From NCBI RefSeq assembly GCF_900129565.1, contig NZ_FQWD01000004.1:310001-374000 (forward strand): a DNA stretch of 64,000 nt, given 5' to 3'. How positions within the stretch are numbered: the stretch's first letter is position 1; the number at the start of each line of letters is the position of its first letter. The notes under the pieces are model-generated. The model did not search any database. It had not been told where the DNA came from and saw nothing but the letters and a program-made list of their open reading frames with translations. Below are positions 47,279 through 56,187 of the stretch, one piece after another. A program made the translations under genes and the position numbers. The stretch is from Marisediminitalea aggregata (GTDB lineage: Bacteria; Pseudomonadota; Gammaproteobacteria; Enterobacterales; Alteromonadaceae).

Positions 47279-47659
47279 TTACTCTGTGCTTTTGCTGCTT
47301 TTAATGTACATCACTTTCATCAAAATCAGTGAAATCAACACGACAATTGACGAGATACCTAACACCGGTGCGAGGGCGTCATCGCCAGCAATACCACCAT
47401 ACAAGCAGTACAGCCCGATGATCAATACGGCGGTACCTGCCTGATGCAACCAGTACTGCGCAATGGCAAGTTTTGAATTACCGTCGGTTAACCACAATTT
47501 ATGCATCATCGCGTAAATCATGCTGACGACAAACCCCAGCAACATAATGTGTGCGTGGGTGACTAGCTGACCGTGGTTTTTCGTTGCTGCCATGTGAATA
47601 CCCAGCAGTAATCCGAGCAATGCATAGCCCAACCCTGTTAAAACGTATTTTCTGTCCAT
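47279..47659 (-). CDS. Small four-helix membrane protein, oxidase subunit I-like
   Basis: A 126-residue protein with four predicted membrane helices (about 5-25, 33-52, 68-88, 95-115) and helix-associated histidines (GIHMAATKNHGQLVTHAHIMLLGF, HKLW, WLHQAG). The HAHIMLLGFVVSMIYAMMHKLW pattern recalls part of the heme-copper oxidase/NnrS-like membrane families, and similar short proteins are often labelled cytochrome-c oxidase-like. It is far too short to be an oxidase. It could bind haem through the histidines. It is upstream (minus strand) of nothing obvious and is separated from the TonB receptor by a hairpin. Confidence 0.6.
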   Translation of the reverse strand: MDRKYVLTGLGYALLGLLLGIHMAATKNHGQLVTHAHIMLLGFVVSMIYAMMHKLWLTDGNSKLAIAQYWLHQAGTAVLIIGLYCLYGGIAGDDALAPVLGISSIVVLISLILMKVMYIKSSKSTE

Positions 47660-47689
47660 GTGTTTTGCCTGTTTTTATTTTTAGTCATA

Positions 47690-47725
47690 ACAAAGCCCGC
47701 AACGCACTCAGTACGTCACGGGCTG
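47690..47725 (-). terminator. Probable terminator of the TonB receptor gene
   Basis: On the minus strand AGCCCGTGACG pairs with CGTTGCGGGCT (two mismatches) around a 12-base loop, followed by TTGTT. Moderate terminator, about 45 bases after the receptor stop. Confidence 0.55.
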
Positions 47726-47768
47726 GCTCTGATGTGTTACCACTCATCACACATGTTCAAAAAATAAT

Positions 47769-50126
47769 CTAGTAATAATGATAAGTAAACTCTACACCGT
47801 ATTCACGCCCTTTGGTCAGAGGAGCAAAGGTACCGAAGCTTAATTGCGTATCGTTACCGTGCTTCACATCATTGGTCAGGTTTTTACCAAACAGGCTCAC
47901 TACCCAGGTGCCATCTTCGTTTTGAAGATCAATGCCCGCGTTCAGAATCTTCTGATCGTCGATATAGCCCAGGTTGTTGTCGGTATAATACGTCTTATCG
48001 CGATAAGAATAATTCACTCGACTGGTTAACAGGCCCCAGTCACTCACTTCCATATCATGGGTTAACCCAACGCTGTACGTGATTTCCGGTACACGAGGAA
48101 TTTCCAGTTCTTCGTCACCCTGATCAACGACCCCATCGCCGTTTAAGTCATAAATAACCTTGCTGTATTCAGCGTCAATAAGACCTAAATTAAACATAGC
48201 GACCAGGTTGTCGGTAATGCGGAACATACCGTCGACTTCCACACCCATAATGGTGGCTTCAGCGGTGTTTTTGATAATTTGAATCAGTGATCCATCCGGT
48301 GCAGGCAAGCTGACTTCACGCTGCATGTCATCAATGTTCATGATAAACGCCGCGGCGTTGAAACGGCCCCAATCGGTATCACCCTTGTAGCCCACCTCGA
48401 AGTTGTCGACGGTTTCTTCGTCGAACGGTCCCGGTCCGTTTGCTTCGCGAAGTTCAGGCGTGCTGATGTCGGCAGTGTTCCGCAGGTTGTAACCACCAGA
48501 GCGGAATCCTCTCGACCAGTTGGCAAACAGATTAGTGTCGTCATCCAGACGGAAGCGCACACCGACTTTAGGTGAGACATTGCTCCAGGTTTTGTTGTCT
48601 ACAAAATCGAAGTTACAATCATTGGCTTCGTAAATATTACACGCCGGGCCCTGTGGAATAATAAATCCGCTGTTGATGCTGCTTACGTTCAGGTTCATCG
48701 ACGAAATCTGCACGTCTTTTTCTTCACGGGTGTAACGCAAGCCGGCCGACAAGGTCCATTGGTCATCCAGGTCGTAATCCACCGCCGCAAACGCGCCTAA
48801 ACTAGAGGTTTCATGCAGACCACCACCGTCCTGATAAATACCGGCAGCCAGAAGGTCAGGTGTACCGTCGGCGTTGATGTCCGCATAAACGGTAGTGAGA
48901 GGTAACTCACGACGCTCGTGATAAAGCATATCGTTAGTGTAGTGGTACACACCGGTTGTGACGTTAGCTTTGCCTAACTGGGTATTGAAGCGCAACTCAT
49001 GACTGAACTGCTCACTGGTAGTCCAGGAATTAGAGTGGAACAAAGTGAATGGCTGCGCATCAATGTCACCGCGAGTTGGCGAATAGTAATCACGCCAGCC
49101 ATAGATATAGGTCATGGTTCCGCCCGCGACATCCCAGTTCAGATTTAGCGATAGCAGTTCTGTTTCGATTTTCTGCCAGCCCGGTTCGTTAATTGCGAAA
49201 TCATGGCTGTCACGGTCAAAGGTCACTGCAAATGGTGCTAGTGGGTGTGCGCCCGAGAACGCCAGATTTGGATTAATACCCATACCATTGGTGTGGTTCT
49301 GACCCGATGGGCCATCACCGTCCAAATCCAGGTTTTCGTACTTCAGTTCCAGCGTCAGGTCGTCGGTAGGCTCCCATAAGGTAGACGAGCGAAACAAAGT
49401 TTGCTTAACCGCACCGTGGTTGCTGCCATCGAATTTGTTTTCAAACCAGCCCTCGTCGTTATTGTGATAAACCGACACTTTGGTAAACAGGTTATCCGTA
49501 AGCGGAATATTCACCGCACCCTGAATCGTTTTATTCAGCCCACCCGGGCCGCCACCGGTTACCGACCCACGCAGCTTGGCGGTAACTGTATCATCCGGCT
49601 TTTTCGTGGTGATCAGAATCGCTCCACCGGTTACGTTACGGCCAAATAAAATCCCCTGAGGACCGCGTAGCACCTCTACACGCTCGATATCAAACATATC
49701 GACGACCACACCACCGTTGGTCCCGATGAATACACCGTCAACAAATACGCCTACGGTTGGGTCAATTGACGTAATGGAGCTGTTGATACCTAGACCGCGT
49801 ATTGAAAAGTTGGCCACACCACGTGCCGTGCCTACATCTTCCAGCACAACGTTGGCGATACCAACGGACAGGTCGTTCATGTTGCGAAATTTCATGGCAT
49901 CTAATTGGTCTTCGCCAAATGCGGTGATAGCCACGGGTACATCCTGAATCGACTCGACGCGTTTACGCGCCGTGACTTCAATTTTCTCAAACAGCTTGTC
50001 GGCCGTTTTGTTCGACTTGGTTTCTTCCTGAGCCTGCACTGGCTGTAACAGTGCAGACAGGCACAAAGTCAAAGCGGAATACTTGAACAGCGAAGTGTTA
50101 TTCCTGGTTATGCTGGTAGGGCACAT
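47769..50126 (-). CDS. TonB-dependent outer-membrane receptor
   Basis: A 785-residue receptor. Signal peptide with cleavage near VQA-Q (residue 32-33); a TonB box-like FEKIEVTARKR near 46; plug domain about 55-170 (VPVAITAFGEDQL; IRGLGINSS; VFVDGVFIGTNGGV; IERVEVLRGPQGILFGRNVTGGAI); a beta-barrel to the C-terminus, ending in an aromatic strand (EFTYHYY). GAGGA precedes the ATG. Its upstream region carries the 15-bp palindrome shared by the beta-oxidation genes to the right, so it probably imports the hydrophobic substrate that the island degrades. The substrate is unknown; the absence of a Fur-like site argues against iron. Confidence 0.92.
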   Translation of the reverse strand: MCPTSITRNNTSLFKYSALTLCLSALLQPVQAQEETKSNKTADKLFEKIEVTARKRVESIQDVPVAITAFGEDQLDAMKFRNMNDLSVGIANVVLEDVGTARGVANFSIRGLGINSSITSIDPTVGVFVDGVFIGTNGGVVVDMFDIERVEVLRGPQGILFGRNVTGGAILITTKKPDDTVTAKLRGSVTGGGPGGLNKTIQGAVNIPLTDNLFTKVSVYHNNDEGWFENKFDGSNHGAVKQTLFRSSTLWEPTDDLTLELKYENLDLDGDGPSGQNHTNGMGINPNLAFSGAHPLAPFAVTFDRDSHDFAINEPGWQKIETELLSLNLNWDVAGGTMTYIYGWRDYYSPTRGDIDAQPFTLFHSNSWTTSEQFSHELRFNTQLGKANVTTGVYHYTNDMLYHERRELPLTTVYADINADGTPDLLAAGIYQDGGGLHETSSLGAFAAVDYDLDDQWTLSAGLRYTREEKDVQISSMNLNVSSINSGFIIPQGPACNIYEANDCNFDFVDNKTWSNVSPKVGVRFRLDDDTNLFANWSRGFRSGGYNLRNTADISTPELREANGPGPFDEETVDNFEVGYKGDTDWGRFNAAAFIMNIDDMQREVSLPAPDGSLIQIIKNTAEATIMGVEVDGMFRITDNLVAMFNLGLIDAEYSKVIYDLNGDGVVDQGDEELEIPRVPEITYSVGLTHDMEVSDWGLLTSRVNYSYRDKTYYTDNNLGYIDDQKILNAGIDLQNEDGTWVVSLFGKNLTNDVKHGNDTQLSFGTFAPLTKGREYGVEFTYHYY

Positions 50127-50200
50127 GGTTTTTCCTCAGTTCCAATTTATGTGTGTAATACGCGTTGTTAAAACTATGTTACGAACTGCACACAAAACTA

Positions 50201-50220
50201 ACACCTGTAAAAATAGGTGT
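50201..50220. repeat. Inverted repeat in the receptor leader
   Basis: ACACCT and AGGTGT flank eight bases (GTAAAAAT), 75-94 bases upstream of the receptor ATG and downstream of its candidate -10. It may be a second operator or a weak leader hairpin. Confidence 0.3.
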
Positions 50221-50232
50221 CAATATATTGGA

Positions 50233-50253
50233 ATGATATTTCGCTATGTAAAA
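50233..50253 (-). promoter_or_regulatory. Island operator A with -10 of the receptor gene
   Basis: TTTCGCTATGTAAAA (50239-50253, given on the plus strand), one of four copies of the island palindrome. Reading toward the receptor, the -10-like TATCAT (50233-50238) directly abuts it. It lies about 113 bases before the receptor start. Confidence 0.6.
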
Positions 50254-50285
50254 CTAAATTAATAAAAATTGATCTATGGTTTTAC

Positions 50286-51476
50286 TTATTTAGTGCTAAA
50301 GGCGGATTGGATTTTCAGGTTAATTACTATCAAACAAGCACTTAGCAGTACACAGCAATACAACGGAAAATGGATGTCAGATTGGTATAACATCGCGCCG
50401 AGTGGCGGTCCAAGGGTATATCCCATTGCCGGTGAGGCTGTCATCAGACCAGTTACTTTGGCTCGTTCAGCATCCGAGCAGTGTTGCGTGGCTGCTGCCG
50501 TGACACTGGGATACCCGACGCCAACGCCGACACCAATCCCGACCATACCAATATAGATAAACTGCACTTCTGTGGCCGTCGCGACAGAAACATACCCCGC
50601 TGTCATTGCTGCGGCCGCAATCAAAAGTAACTGCATCAGGGTAAAATTACTTCGCTGAACCAGCGTCCACTGCACGCTGAGCGCGGCTAATGCACTGATC
50701 ATCAGCGCTGTGCCCGTGATCTGTGCAGCGTTGACCGGGGAGTGATGAAAGTAGTCTATGAGCATGAAACCCAGACTTTGCTGTAACATGGCCATGCAGA
50801 TAAATAACACCACGGCAAAACTGAGTAACAGCAATACCGGTGACGAAGCCGAAACATCGGCACTCGTTGTTACTTTTGGGGGGACCGGTTGCGACTGTGG
50901 CTCGTCAGGCAATTTTCTCCACACCAACAACAACGCCAGGCACGTTAATACAATAATGGCGTACAACGGGGCTACCAGTCCATACGTAACCAGCAGGCCA
51001 GCCAGCCCCGGCCCCAGTATTTGCCCGAGATTATTGGCTGACGTGACCCGACTGAGCGTGGCCACCGAATGCAGGTTCTGCCGCCGTACATAACCAATTA
51101 CATAGCCAACCGCCGCTGGCGGTGTGGCCGACATAATAGTGGATTGCGCCACCCGCGTTGCCAATAAGCACCCAAACAGCGCGTAGCCGGTAAGCCATTC
51201 TGCGAGCCCAACACTAAACACACTGGCAAAACACAGGGTCCCTAGGGAATACCCCGACAAACCATAAATGAGTGTACGCCGATTACCCACCCGGGCCGCA
51301 TAGTAGCTCCACCGGGTGCTACCCAGTGCAAAAATACAGGCAGACGACGACAGTATTGCCGCTACCTGAAGCTCGGACAGTCCGGTTTCCCTGCCAAGGG
51401 CTGGCAGTATTGTCATCACCACGCTTTGCCCCATGGCTGTAGCCAACAGGGCAATAAAAAGCACCAGCGTTACCAT
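50286..51476 (-). CDS. Major facilitator superfamily transporter
   Basis: A 396-residue protein with about 12 membrane helices. SSACIFALGSTRWSYYAARVGNRRTLIYGLSGY is the loop 2-3 signature region of drug/metabolite MFS carriers, followed by ATRVAQSTIMSATPPAAVGYV. It lies 58 bases after the thiolase gene on the same strand and is probably the last gene of the FadB-thiolase-MFS unit. It is likely to move a catabolic substrate or intermediate across the inner membrane; the direction and substrate are unknown. Confidence 0.88.
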   Translation of the reverse strand: MVTLVLFIALLATAMGQSVVMTILPALGRETGLSELQVAAILSSSACIFALGSTRWSYYAARVGNRRTLIYGLSGYSLGTLCFASVFSVGLAEWLTGYALFGCLLATRVAQSTIMSATPPAAVGYVIGYVRRQNLHSVATLSRVTSANNLGQILGPGLAGLLVTYGLVAPLYAIIVLTCLALLLVWRKLPDEPQSQPVPPKVTTSADVSASSPVLLLLSFAVVLFICMAMLQQSLGFMLIDYFHHSPVNAAQITGTALMISALAALSVQWTLVQRSNFTLMQLLLIAAAAMTAGYVSVATATEVQFIYIGMVGIGVGVGVGYPSVTAAATQHCSDAERAKVTGLMTASPAMGYTLGPPLGAMLYQSDIHFPLYCCVLLSACLIVINLKIQSAFSTK

Positions 51477-51533
51477 AGTCGACGGGTAAGCCGGTGCACG
51501 AGGTACAACTGTGTCGCCATATAAGGCTTAGTA

Positions 51534-52718
51534 TTAGCTGTTGATTTCAAATAAAGCTGCCATGCCCATACCGCCGCCAATACACATGGTAGTAACCGCA
51601 TAACGGGCTTTACGACGCTGTCCTTCCAACAACGCATGACCCACCATACGGGCGCCACTCATGCCATAAGGGTGACCAATCGAAATAGCCCCGCCATTGA
51701 CGTTGAGCTTGTCGTTATCGATACCCAGCTTGTCGCGGCAATACAGTACCTGCACCGCAAACGCTTCATTCAGCTCCCACAAATCAATATCGTTCACGGT
51801 TAAGCCATGACGCTTTAACAGCTTGGGTACCGCGAATACCGGGCCAATGCCCATTTCATCGGGCTCACAGCCGGTGACAACCATGCCGCGATAAGTGCCC
51901 AGTACCGGTAGGTTGCGTTTTTGTGCTTCCTTTGCCGACATCATGACACTGGCAGATGCTCCGTCCGACAGCTGGCTGGCGTTACCGGCGGTAATGGTGC
52001 CGCCGTCGATTACCGGGTTCAGACCCGCGAGGCCATCCAACGTAGTGGTCGGGCGGTTGCACTCATCAGACGTAGCGGTTTTATTTACCAGCTCAGTGGT
52101 ATCCGTGGTTTTGTCGTATTGCGCGTGCACAACATCCATTGGCACAATTTCGTTGTCGTAAATACCTTTTTGCTGAGCTGCCGCTGTGCGCTGCTGACTC
52201 TGCAATGCGTATTCGTCCATTTGCTCACGACTAATACCATAGCGCTTGGCCACAATTTCGGCGGTTTCAATCATCGACAAATAAATACCGGAGTGCTTCG
52301 CTTTCAACGCCTCGCTGTGAGCGCGGAATTTATTCATGTTGTTGTTCTGCACCAACGAGATGGAATCCAGCCCACCCGCAACCGCTACCGGAGCGCCATC
52401 GACAATAATGCGCTGTGCCGCCATACTAATGGCCTGCAAACCAGAAGAACAAAAACGGTTAATGGTTACGCCGGCGGTAGTCACCGGTAAGCCCGCCATG
52501 AGTGCAGCCTGACGACCAATGTTGCCGCCTGTAGCGCCTTCCGGCAGACCACAACCAATTAATACATCCTCTACTTCTGCGCCGTCGATACCGGCACGTT
52601 GCACTGCCTGGGCAATGGCATGGCCGGCTAACTCTGCGCCATGGGTATTGTTGAACGACCCTCGGTACGCTTTGCCAATGGGCGTGCGTGCGGTACTTAC
52701 AATTACTGCATCAGTCAC
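51534..52718 (-). CDS. Acetyl-CoA acyltransferase (thiolase)
   Basis: About 394 residues; the last beta-oxidation step. The acyl-accepting cysteine is in NRFCSSGLQAI (about residue 85), the catalytic His in GGAISIGHPYGMSGAR (about 350), and the second Cys in TMCIGGGMGMAALFE (about 380). The GTG at 52718 has AGGAGAG seven bases upstream and is preferred over the TTG at 52733, which would abut the previous stop. It follows the bifunctional FadB-like gene and forms with it the core of the island; resembles PimB/FadA-type thiolases. Confidence 0.95.
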   Translation of the reverse strand: MTDAVIVSTARTPIGKAYRGSFNNTHGAELAGHAIAQAVQRAGIDGAEVEDVLIGCGLPEGATGGNIGRQAALMAGLPVTTAGVTINRFCSSGLQAISMAAQRIIVDGAPVAVAGGLDSISLVQNNNMNKFRAHSEALKAKHSGIYLSMIETAEIVAKRYGISREQMDEYALQSQQRTAAAQQKGIYDNEIVPMDVVHAQYDKTTDTTELVNKTATSDECNRPTTTLDGLAGLNPVIDGGTITAGNASQLSDGASASVMMSAKEAQKRNLPVLGTYRGMVVTGCEPDEMGIGPVFAVPKLLKRHGLTVNDIDLWELNEAFAVQVLYCRDKLGIDNDKLNVNGGAISIGHPYGMSGARMVGHALLEGQRRKARYAVTTMCIGGGMGMAALFEINS

Positions 52719-52733
52719 AATCTCTCTCCTCAA

Positions 52734-54830
52734 CTATTTAGATGACAGGTCAGCAAAACTGCGACCTTGTTCGGCAAGGGTTTTCAGTAATGGCGCAACC
52801 TGCCAGTCGTCGCCGTAGCGCGCCTGGAACTGTTCCATGTCAGCCACAATCGCAGGCAATCCCACGGTATCGGCATAAAACATCGGGCCGCCCCGGTATA
52901 CCGGGAAGCCATAGCCATAGATGTACACCACATCAATATCAGACGGACGCTGGGCAATGCCTTCGTCCAGAATCAGGGCCGCTTCATTGATCAGCGGGTA
53001 AATAAGGCGTTTTACGATTTCCTCGTCGTCGATTTCACGAGGTTCGCAACCCAGTGCATCCATCGCCTCTTTAATGATGGCGTCGACTTCCGGATCAGGA
53101 ATAGGCGTACGTGAGCCTTCTTCATAGCGGTAGTAACCTTTGCCTGCTTTCTGGCCCAAACGCCCTGCTTCTACCAAACGGTCTGCAATAGCGCCGTCGG
53201 TCTCGGGCACATATTCTCCGCGTTCACGGCGTTCTTTACGCACGCGATAACCCACGTCCAGTCCAGCCAAATCGCCCATGGTGAGCGGGCCCATGGCCAT
53301 ACCAAAGTCATACAGGGCTTTATCGATACGTGCCGGCGATACGCCTTCCAATAACAGTGCACCCGCCTCACGGCCGTAGCCTTTCAGCATGCGGTTACCA
53401 ATAAAGCCGTCACACACACCAGACACCACGCCCACTTTATTAATGTGCTTGGCCAGTTTCATGGCGGTGGCGAGTACGTCGTCGGCTGTGCTGTCGGCGC
53501 GCACGACTTCCAGCAGGCGCATAATGTTGGCCGGACTGAAGAAGTGCAGACCAATCACGTCCTGTGGACGCGAGGTAAATGACGCAATGGTATTTACGTT
53601 CAGCGTAGAGGTGTTACTAGCCAGAATGGCACCAGGCTTACAATATTTGTCGAGTTTGGTGAACACGTCCTGTTTAACCGCCATGCTTTCAAACACCGCC
53701 TCAATCACCAGATCCACGTCGCTCAGGTCGGCATAGTTGTCGGTACCCGACACCAATTGTTTTGCGGACGCGGCCTGCTCTTCACTGATGCGTCCTTTGG
53801 CTACCTGGCCATCGTAATACCGGTGAATGTGTTTAATGCCGCGCTCCAGTGCCTCAAAGCTCAGCTCAAGCATGGTCACCGGGATGCCTTTATTGGTGAA
53901 GTTAATGGCAATACCGCTACCCATGGTGCCAGCACCAATAATAGCGACACTGTTGATATCGCGTGTTGGCGTGCCTTTCGACAGGCCTTGCACCTGAGCA
54001 GCCATGCGTTCCGCAAAGAACATATGACGTTGCGATTTCGACTGCGTGCCTTGCATCAATTCAAGAAACAGCTCGCGCTCTTTTTTCATGCCATCAGCAA
54101 AATCCAGCTCTACCGATGCCTGCACGGTATCAACACAGCGCTGGGGCGCGTCAAAGCCGCGACGGGTTTTCGCCAGCTTGGCGCGGTACTGGTCAAATAT
54201 CGCAGGGTCAGACACCGTTGCCGTTAATTCGCTGATACGACGAAGCGGTGCCTTGTTATTTACCACCTTTTTAGCAAACGCAATCGCCGCGTTTTGTAGA
54301 TCGTCGCTTACCACTTTGTCGATCAAGCCTGCCTTGGCGGCTTCTTTACTCGATACCTTACGGCCGCTGGTGATCATATCCAGCGCCAATTCCACACCGG
54401 CAATTCGCGGTAAACGTTGAGTACCGCCTGCACCAGGCAGAATTCCCAGTAACACTTCTGGCAGGCCAACTTTGGCAGATTCCAGTGCCACTCGGTAATG
54501 GCATGTCAGTGCAACTTCCAGACCACCGCCCAATGCCGTGCCGTGTAAAGCCGCCACCATAGGTTTAGTCAGGGTATCCATTTCGCTTAATAAATCGGGC
54601 AGTGCCGGTGGCTGCATGGGTTTACCAAATTCGGTGATATCCGCCCCGGCAATAAAGGTGTTACCACGACAGCTCAGCACAATAGCGTCAACCGCCTCAT
54701 TGTGCTCGGCTTCTCGCAGCGTTGTTTGCAACCCACTTCGTACAGCAAAAGACAATGCATTTACCGGCGGGTTATCTACTTCGATGACGGCGACGTTGTC
54801 GACGATATGCATCATTACAGCAGAAGTCAT
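52734..54830 (-). CDS. Bifunctional enoyl-CoA hydratase / 3-hydroxyacyl-CoA dehydrogenase
   Basis: About 698 residues. N-terminal crotonase domain (about 5-190: FIAGADITEFG; LGGGLEVALTCHYRVA; LPEVLLGILPGAGGTQRLPR, with both catalytic Glu regions present) and C-terminal NAD-dependent dehydrogenase (about 290-690: VAIIGAGTMGSGIAINF; IGLHFFSPANIMRLLEVV; GFIGNRML). The size and organisation are nearer to PimF-like proteins than to FadB of the fadBA operon. ATG at 54830 with AGGA upstream; the frame opens to 54878 without support. The island palindrome (operator B) precedes it. First gene of a unit with thiolase and MFS. Confidence 0.95.
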   Translation of the reverse strand: MTSAVMMHIVDNVAVIEVDNPPVNALSFAVRSGLQTTLREAEHNEAVDAIVLSCRGNTFIAGADITEFGKPMQPPALPDLLSEMDTLTKPMVAALHGTALGGGLEVALTCHYRVALESAKVGLPEVLLGILPGAGGTQRLPRIAGVELALDMITSGRKVSSKEAAKAGLIDKVVSDDLQNAAIAFAKKVVNNKAPLRRISELTATVSDPAIFDQYRAKLAKTRRGFDAPQRCVDTVQASVELDFADGMKKERELFLELMQGTQSKSQRHMFFAERMAAQVQGLSKGTPTRDINSVAIIGAGTMGSGIAINFTNKGIPVTMLELSFEALERGIKHIHRYYDGQVAKGRISEEQAASAKQLVSGTDNYADLSDVDLVIEAVFESMAVKQDVFTKLDKYCKPGAILASNTSTLNVNTIASFTSRPQDVIGLHFFSPANIMRLLEVVRADSTADDVLATAMKLAKHINKVGVVSGVCDGFIGNRMLKGYGREAGALLLEGVSPARIDKALYDFGMAMGPLTMGDLAGLDVGYRVRKERRERGEYVPETDGAIADRLVEAGRLGQKAGKGYYRYEEGSRTPIPDPEVDAIIKEAMDALGCEPREIDDEEIVKRLIYPLINEAALILDEGIAQRPSDIDVVYIYGYGFPVYRGGPMFYADTVGLPAIVADMEQFQARYGDDWQVAPLLKTLAEQGRSFADLSSK

Positions 54831-54890
54831 AGTGTGTTTCCTGTATGAGTAAGTTGTGGGCATACTAACCCAACACAATTAAATTTGTAA

Positions 54891-54912
54891 AATATAATTT
54901 CACTATGCGGTA
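54891..54912 (-). promoter_or_regulatory. Island operator B with -10 of the FadB-like gene
   Basis: TTTCACTATGCGGTA (54898-54912, plus-strand reading). On the minus strand it is followed after one base by TATATT (54891-54896), a good -10. It lies 68-82 bases before the start of the bifunctional beta-oxidation gene. Confidence 0.6.
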
Positions 54913-55045
54913 TTTAAAAATCATTTAGCTAATAATACGTGACGAAAACGACGTGTTTATTGCTATGTTTCGCCCCGCTGCGTCCAACTGAGTGCTGTTC
55001 AGTTCACTATTCACACTAAATTGTTAAGTTTATGTAGACTTAGCG

Positions 55046-55064
55046 TTTCGCTATGCGGTATTAT
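55046..55064 (+). promoter_or_regulatory. Island operator C with -10 of the alcohol dehydrogenase gene
   Basis: TTTCGCTATGCGGTA (55046-55060) overlaps the first two bases of TATTAT (55059-55064). A -35-like TAGACT lies 18 bases upstream of that hexamer (55035-55040), so the palindrome fills the promoter spacer. It is 63-77 bases before the alcohol dehydrogenase ATG. Confidence 0.6.
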
Positions 55065-55122
55065 TTTTCGCGACTTATCAATTTGAACAGACAGACATTG
55101 AACGCATTGAAATAGGACGATT

Positions 55123-56187
55123 ATGAAAAGTGAACAGTTTTCAAATTATGGCGAGGCGCTCTGCAGCCATGATTACCCAACACCGGTACCAGAAGCGAAC
55201 CAGGTACTGATAAAGATTGATGCCTGTGGCGTGTGTCACAGCGATATTCACGTATGGGAAGGCTATTTCGATTTAGGCGGCGACCACAAAATTGATATGC
55301 GCGGCAGCCATAAACTGCCTTTTACACTCGGCCATGAAATAGCGGGTGAAGTCGTGGCCTGTGGTGATCAATCCGATGCCAGCATTGGCGACAAAGTCAT
55401 TGTATACCCTTGGATTGGTTGCGGGAAATGCCCGCTGTGTAAGGCCGACAAAGAACACCTCTGCTATCAGCCCAAATCACTGGGTATCGCCGTAGACGGT
55501 GGCTTCAGCGACTATGTGGTAGTGCCAGACAGCAAGTATCTGTTCCCACTGAAAGACCTGCCAGCCGAGCTGGGCTGTACCTACGCCTGCTCCGGCGTAA
55601 CGGCTTACAGCGCCATCGAACAAATCAAAGATATCGTACAAGGACGTCAGCTACTGATCATTGGTGCTGGCGGCGTAGGCCTGAGCGGTCTGGCGGTAGC
55701 CAAAGCCCTGCTCGACTGCGAAGTCATTGTGGCCGATATCGACGAGTCCAAACGTCAGCTTGCATTAGATGAAGGTGCCGATGCGGTTATCGATCCGCGC
55801 GATCAGGCTGCGCTTGGTGCGCTCATCAAACGCACTTACGGTGGCGTAGCAGCTGCCGTTGACTTTGTGGGTTCCGATCGCAGTGCCGGTTTCGGCGTAC
55901 AGGCCCTCAATAAAGGCAGTACATTAGTGGTAGTAGGTTTGTTCGGCGGTGCCATGCCGCTGTCGGTACCGATCCTGCCGCTGAAAGCCATTACGATTAA
56001 AGGTTCGTTTGTGGGTAGCCTAAGCGACATGCACGCGCTCATGGCGCTGGTGCATGCAGGTAAAATTGCCCCCATCAAAATTTCTCAGCGCGACATGTGT
56101 TGTGCCCACCAGACACTGGAAGATCTGCGCGACGGCAAAGTCGCCGGCCGCGTAGTACTGACCCCTGACACAGCAGGAGGCAAATAA
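55123..56187 (+). CDS. Zinc-dependent alcohol dehydrogenase
   Basis: A 354-residue medium-chain dehydrogenase. Catalytic zinc ligands include Cys38 (ACGVCHSD) and His71/Glu72 (GHEIAGE). The structural zinc is held by Cys100, Cys103, Cys106 and Cys114. The NAD fold has IIGAGGVGLSGLAVA. It starts the plus-strand arm of the island, under operator C. It may oxidise a hydroxylated substrate or intermediate; the chain type cannot be told. Its stop overlaps the next start by one base (TAATG). Confidence 0.93.
   Translation: MKSEQFSNYGEALCSHDYPTPVPEANQVLIKIDACGVCHSDIHVWEGYFDLGGDHKIDMRGSHKLPFTLGHEIAGEVVACGDQSDASIGDKVIVYPWIGCGKCPLCKADKEHLCYQPKSLGIAVDGGFSDYVVVPDSKYLFPLKDLPAELGCTYACSGVTAYSAIEQIKDIVQGRQLLIIGAGGVGLSGLAVAKALLDCEVIVADIDESKRQLALDEGADAVIDPRDQAALGALIKRTYGGVAAAVDFVGSDRSAGFGVQALNKGSTLVVVGLFGGAMPLSVPILPLKAITIKGSFVGSLSDMHALMALVHAGKIAPIKISQRDMCCAHQTLEDLRDGKVAGRVVLTPDTAGGK

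Noticed and set aside
50388-50400. GATTGGTATAAC, another partial match to the MITE end
   Set aside because: It lies inside the MFS transporter coding sequence and encodes a normal part of the protein.
54948-54978. TTTATTGCTATGTTTCGCC as a fifth copy of the island operator
   Set aside because: It keeps GCTATG and TTTCG but in a different arrangement and without the dyad; not counted.
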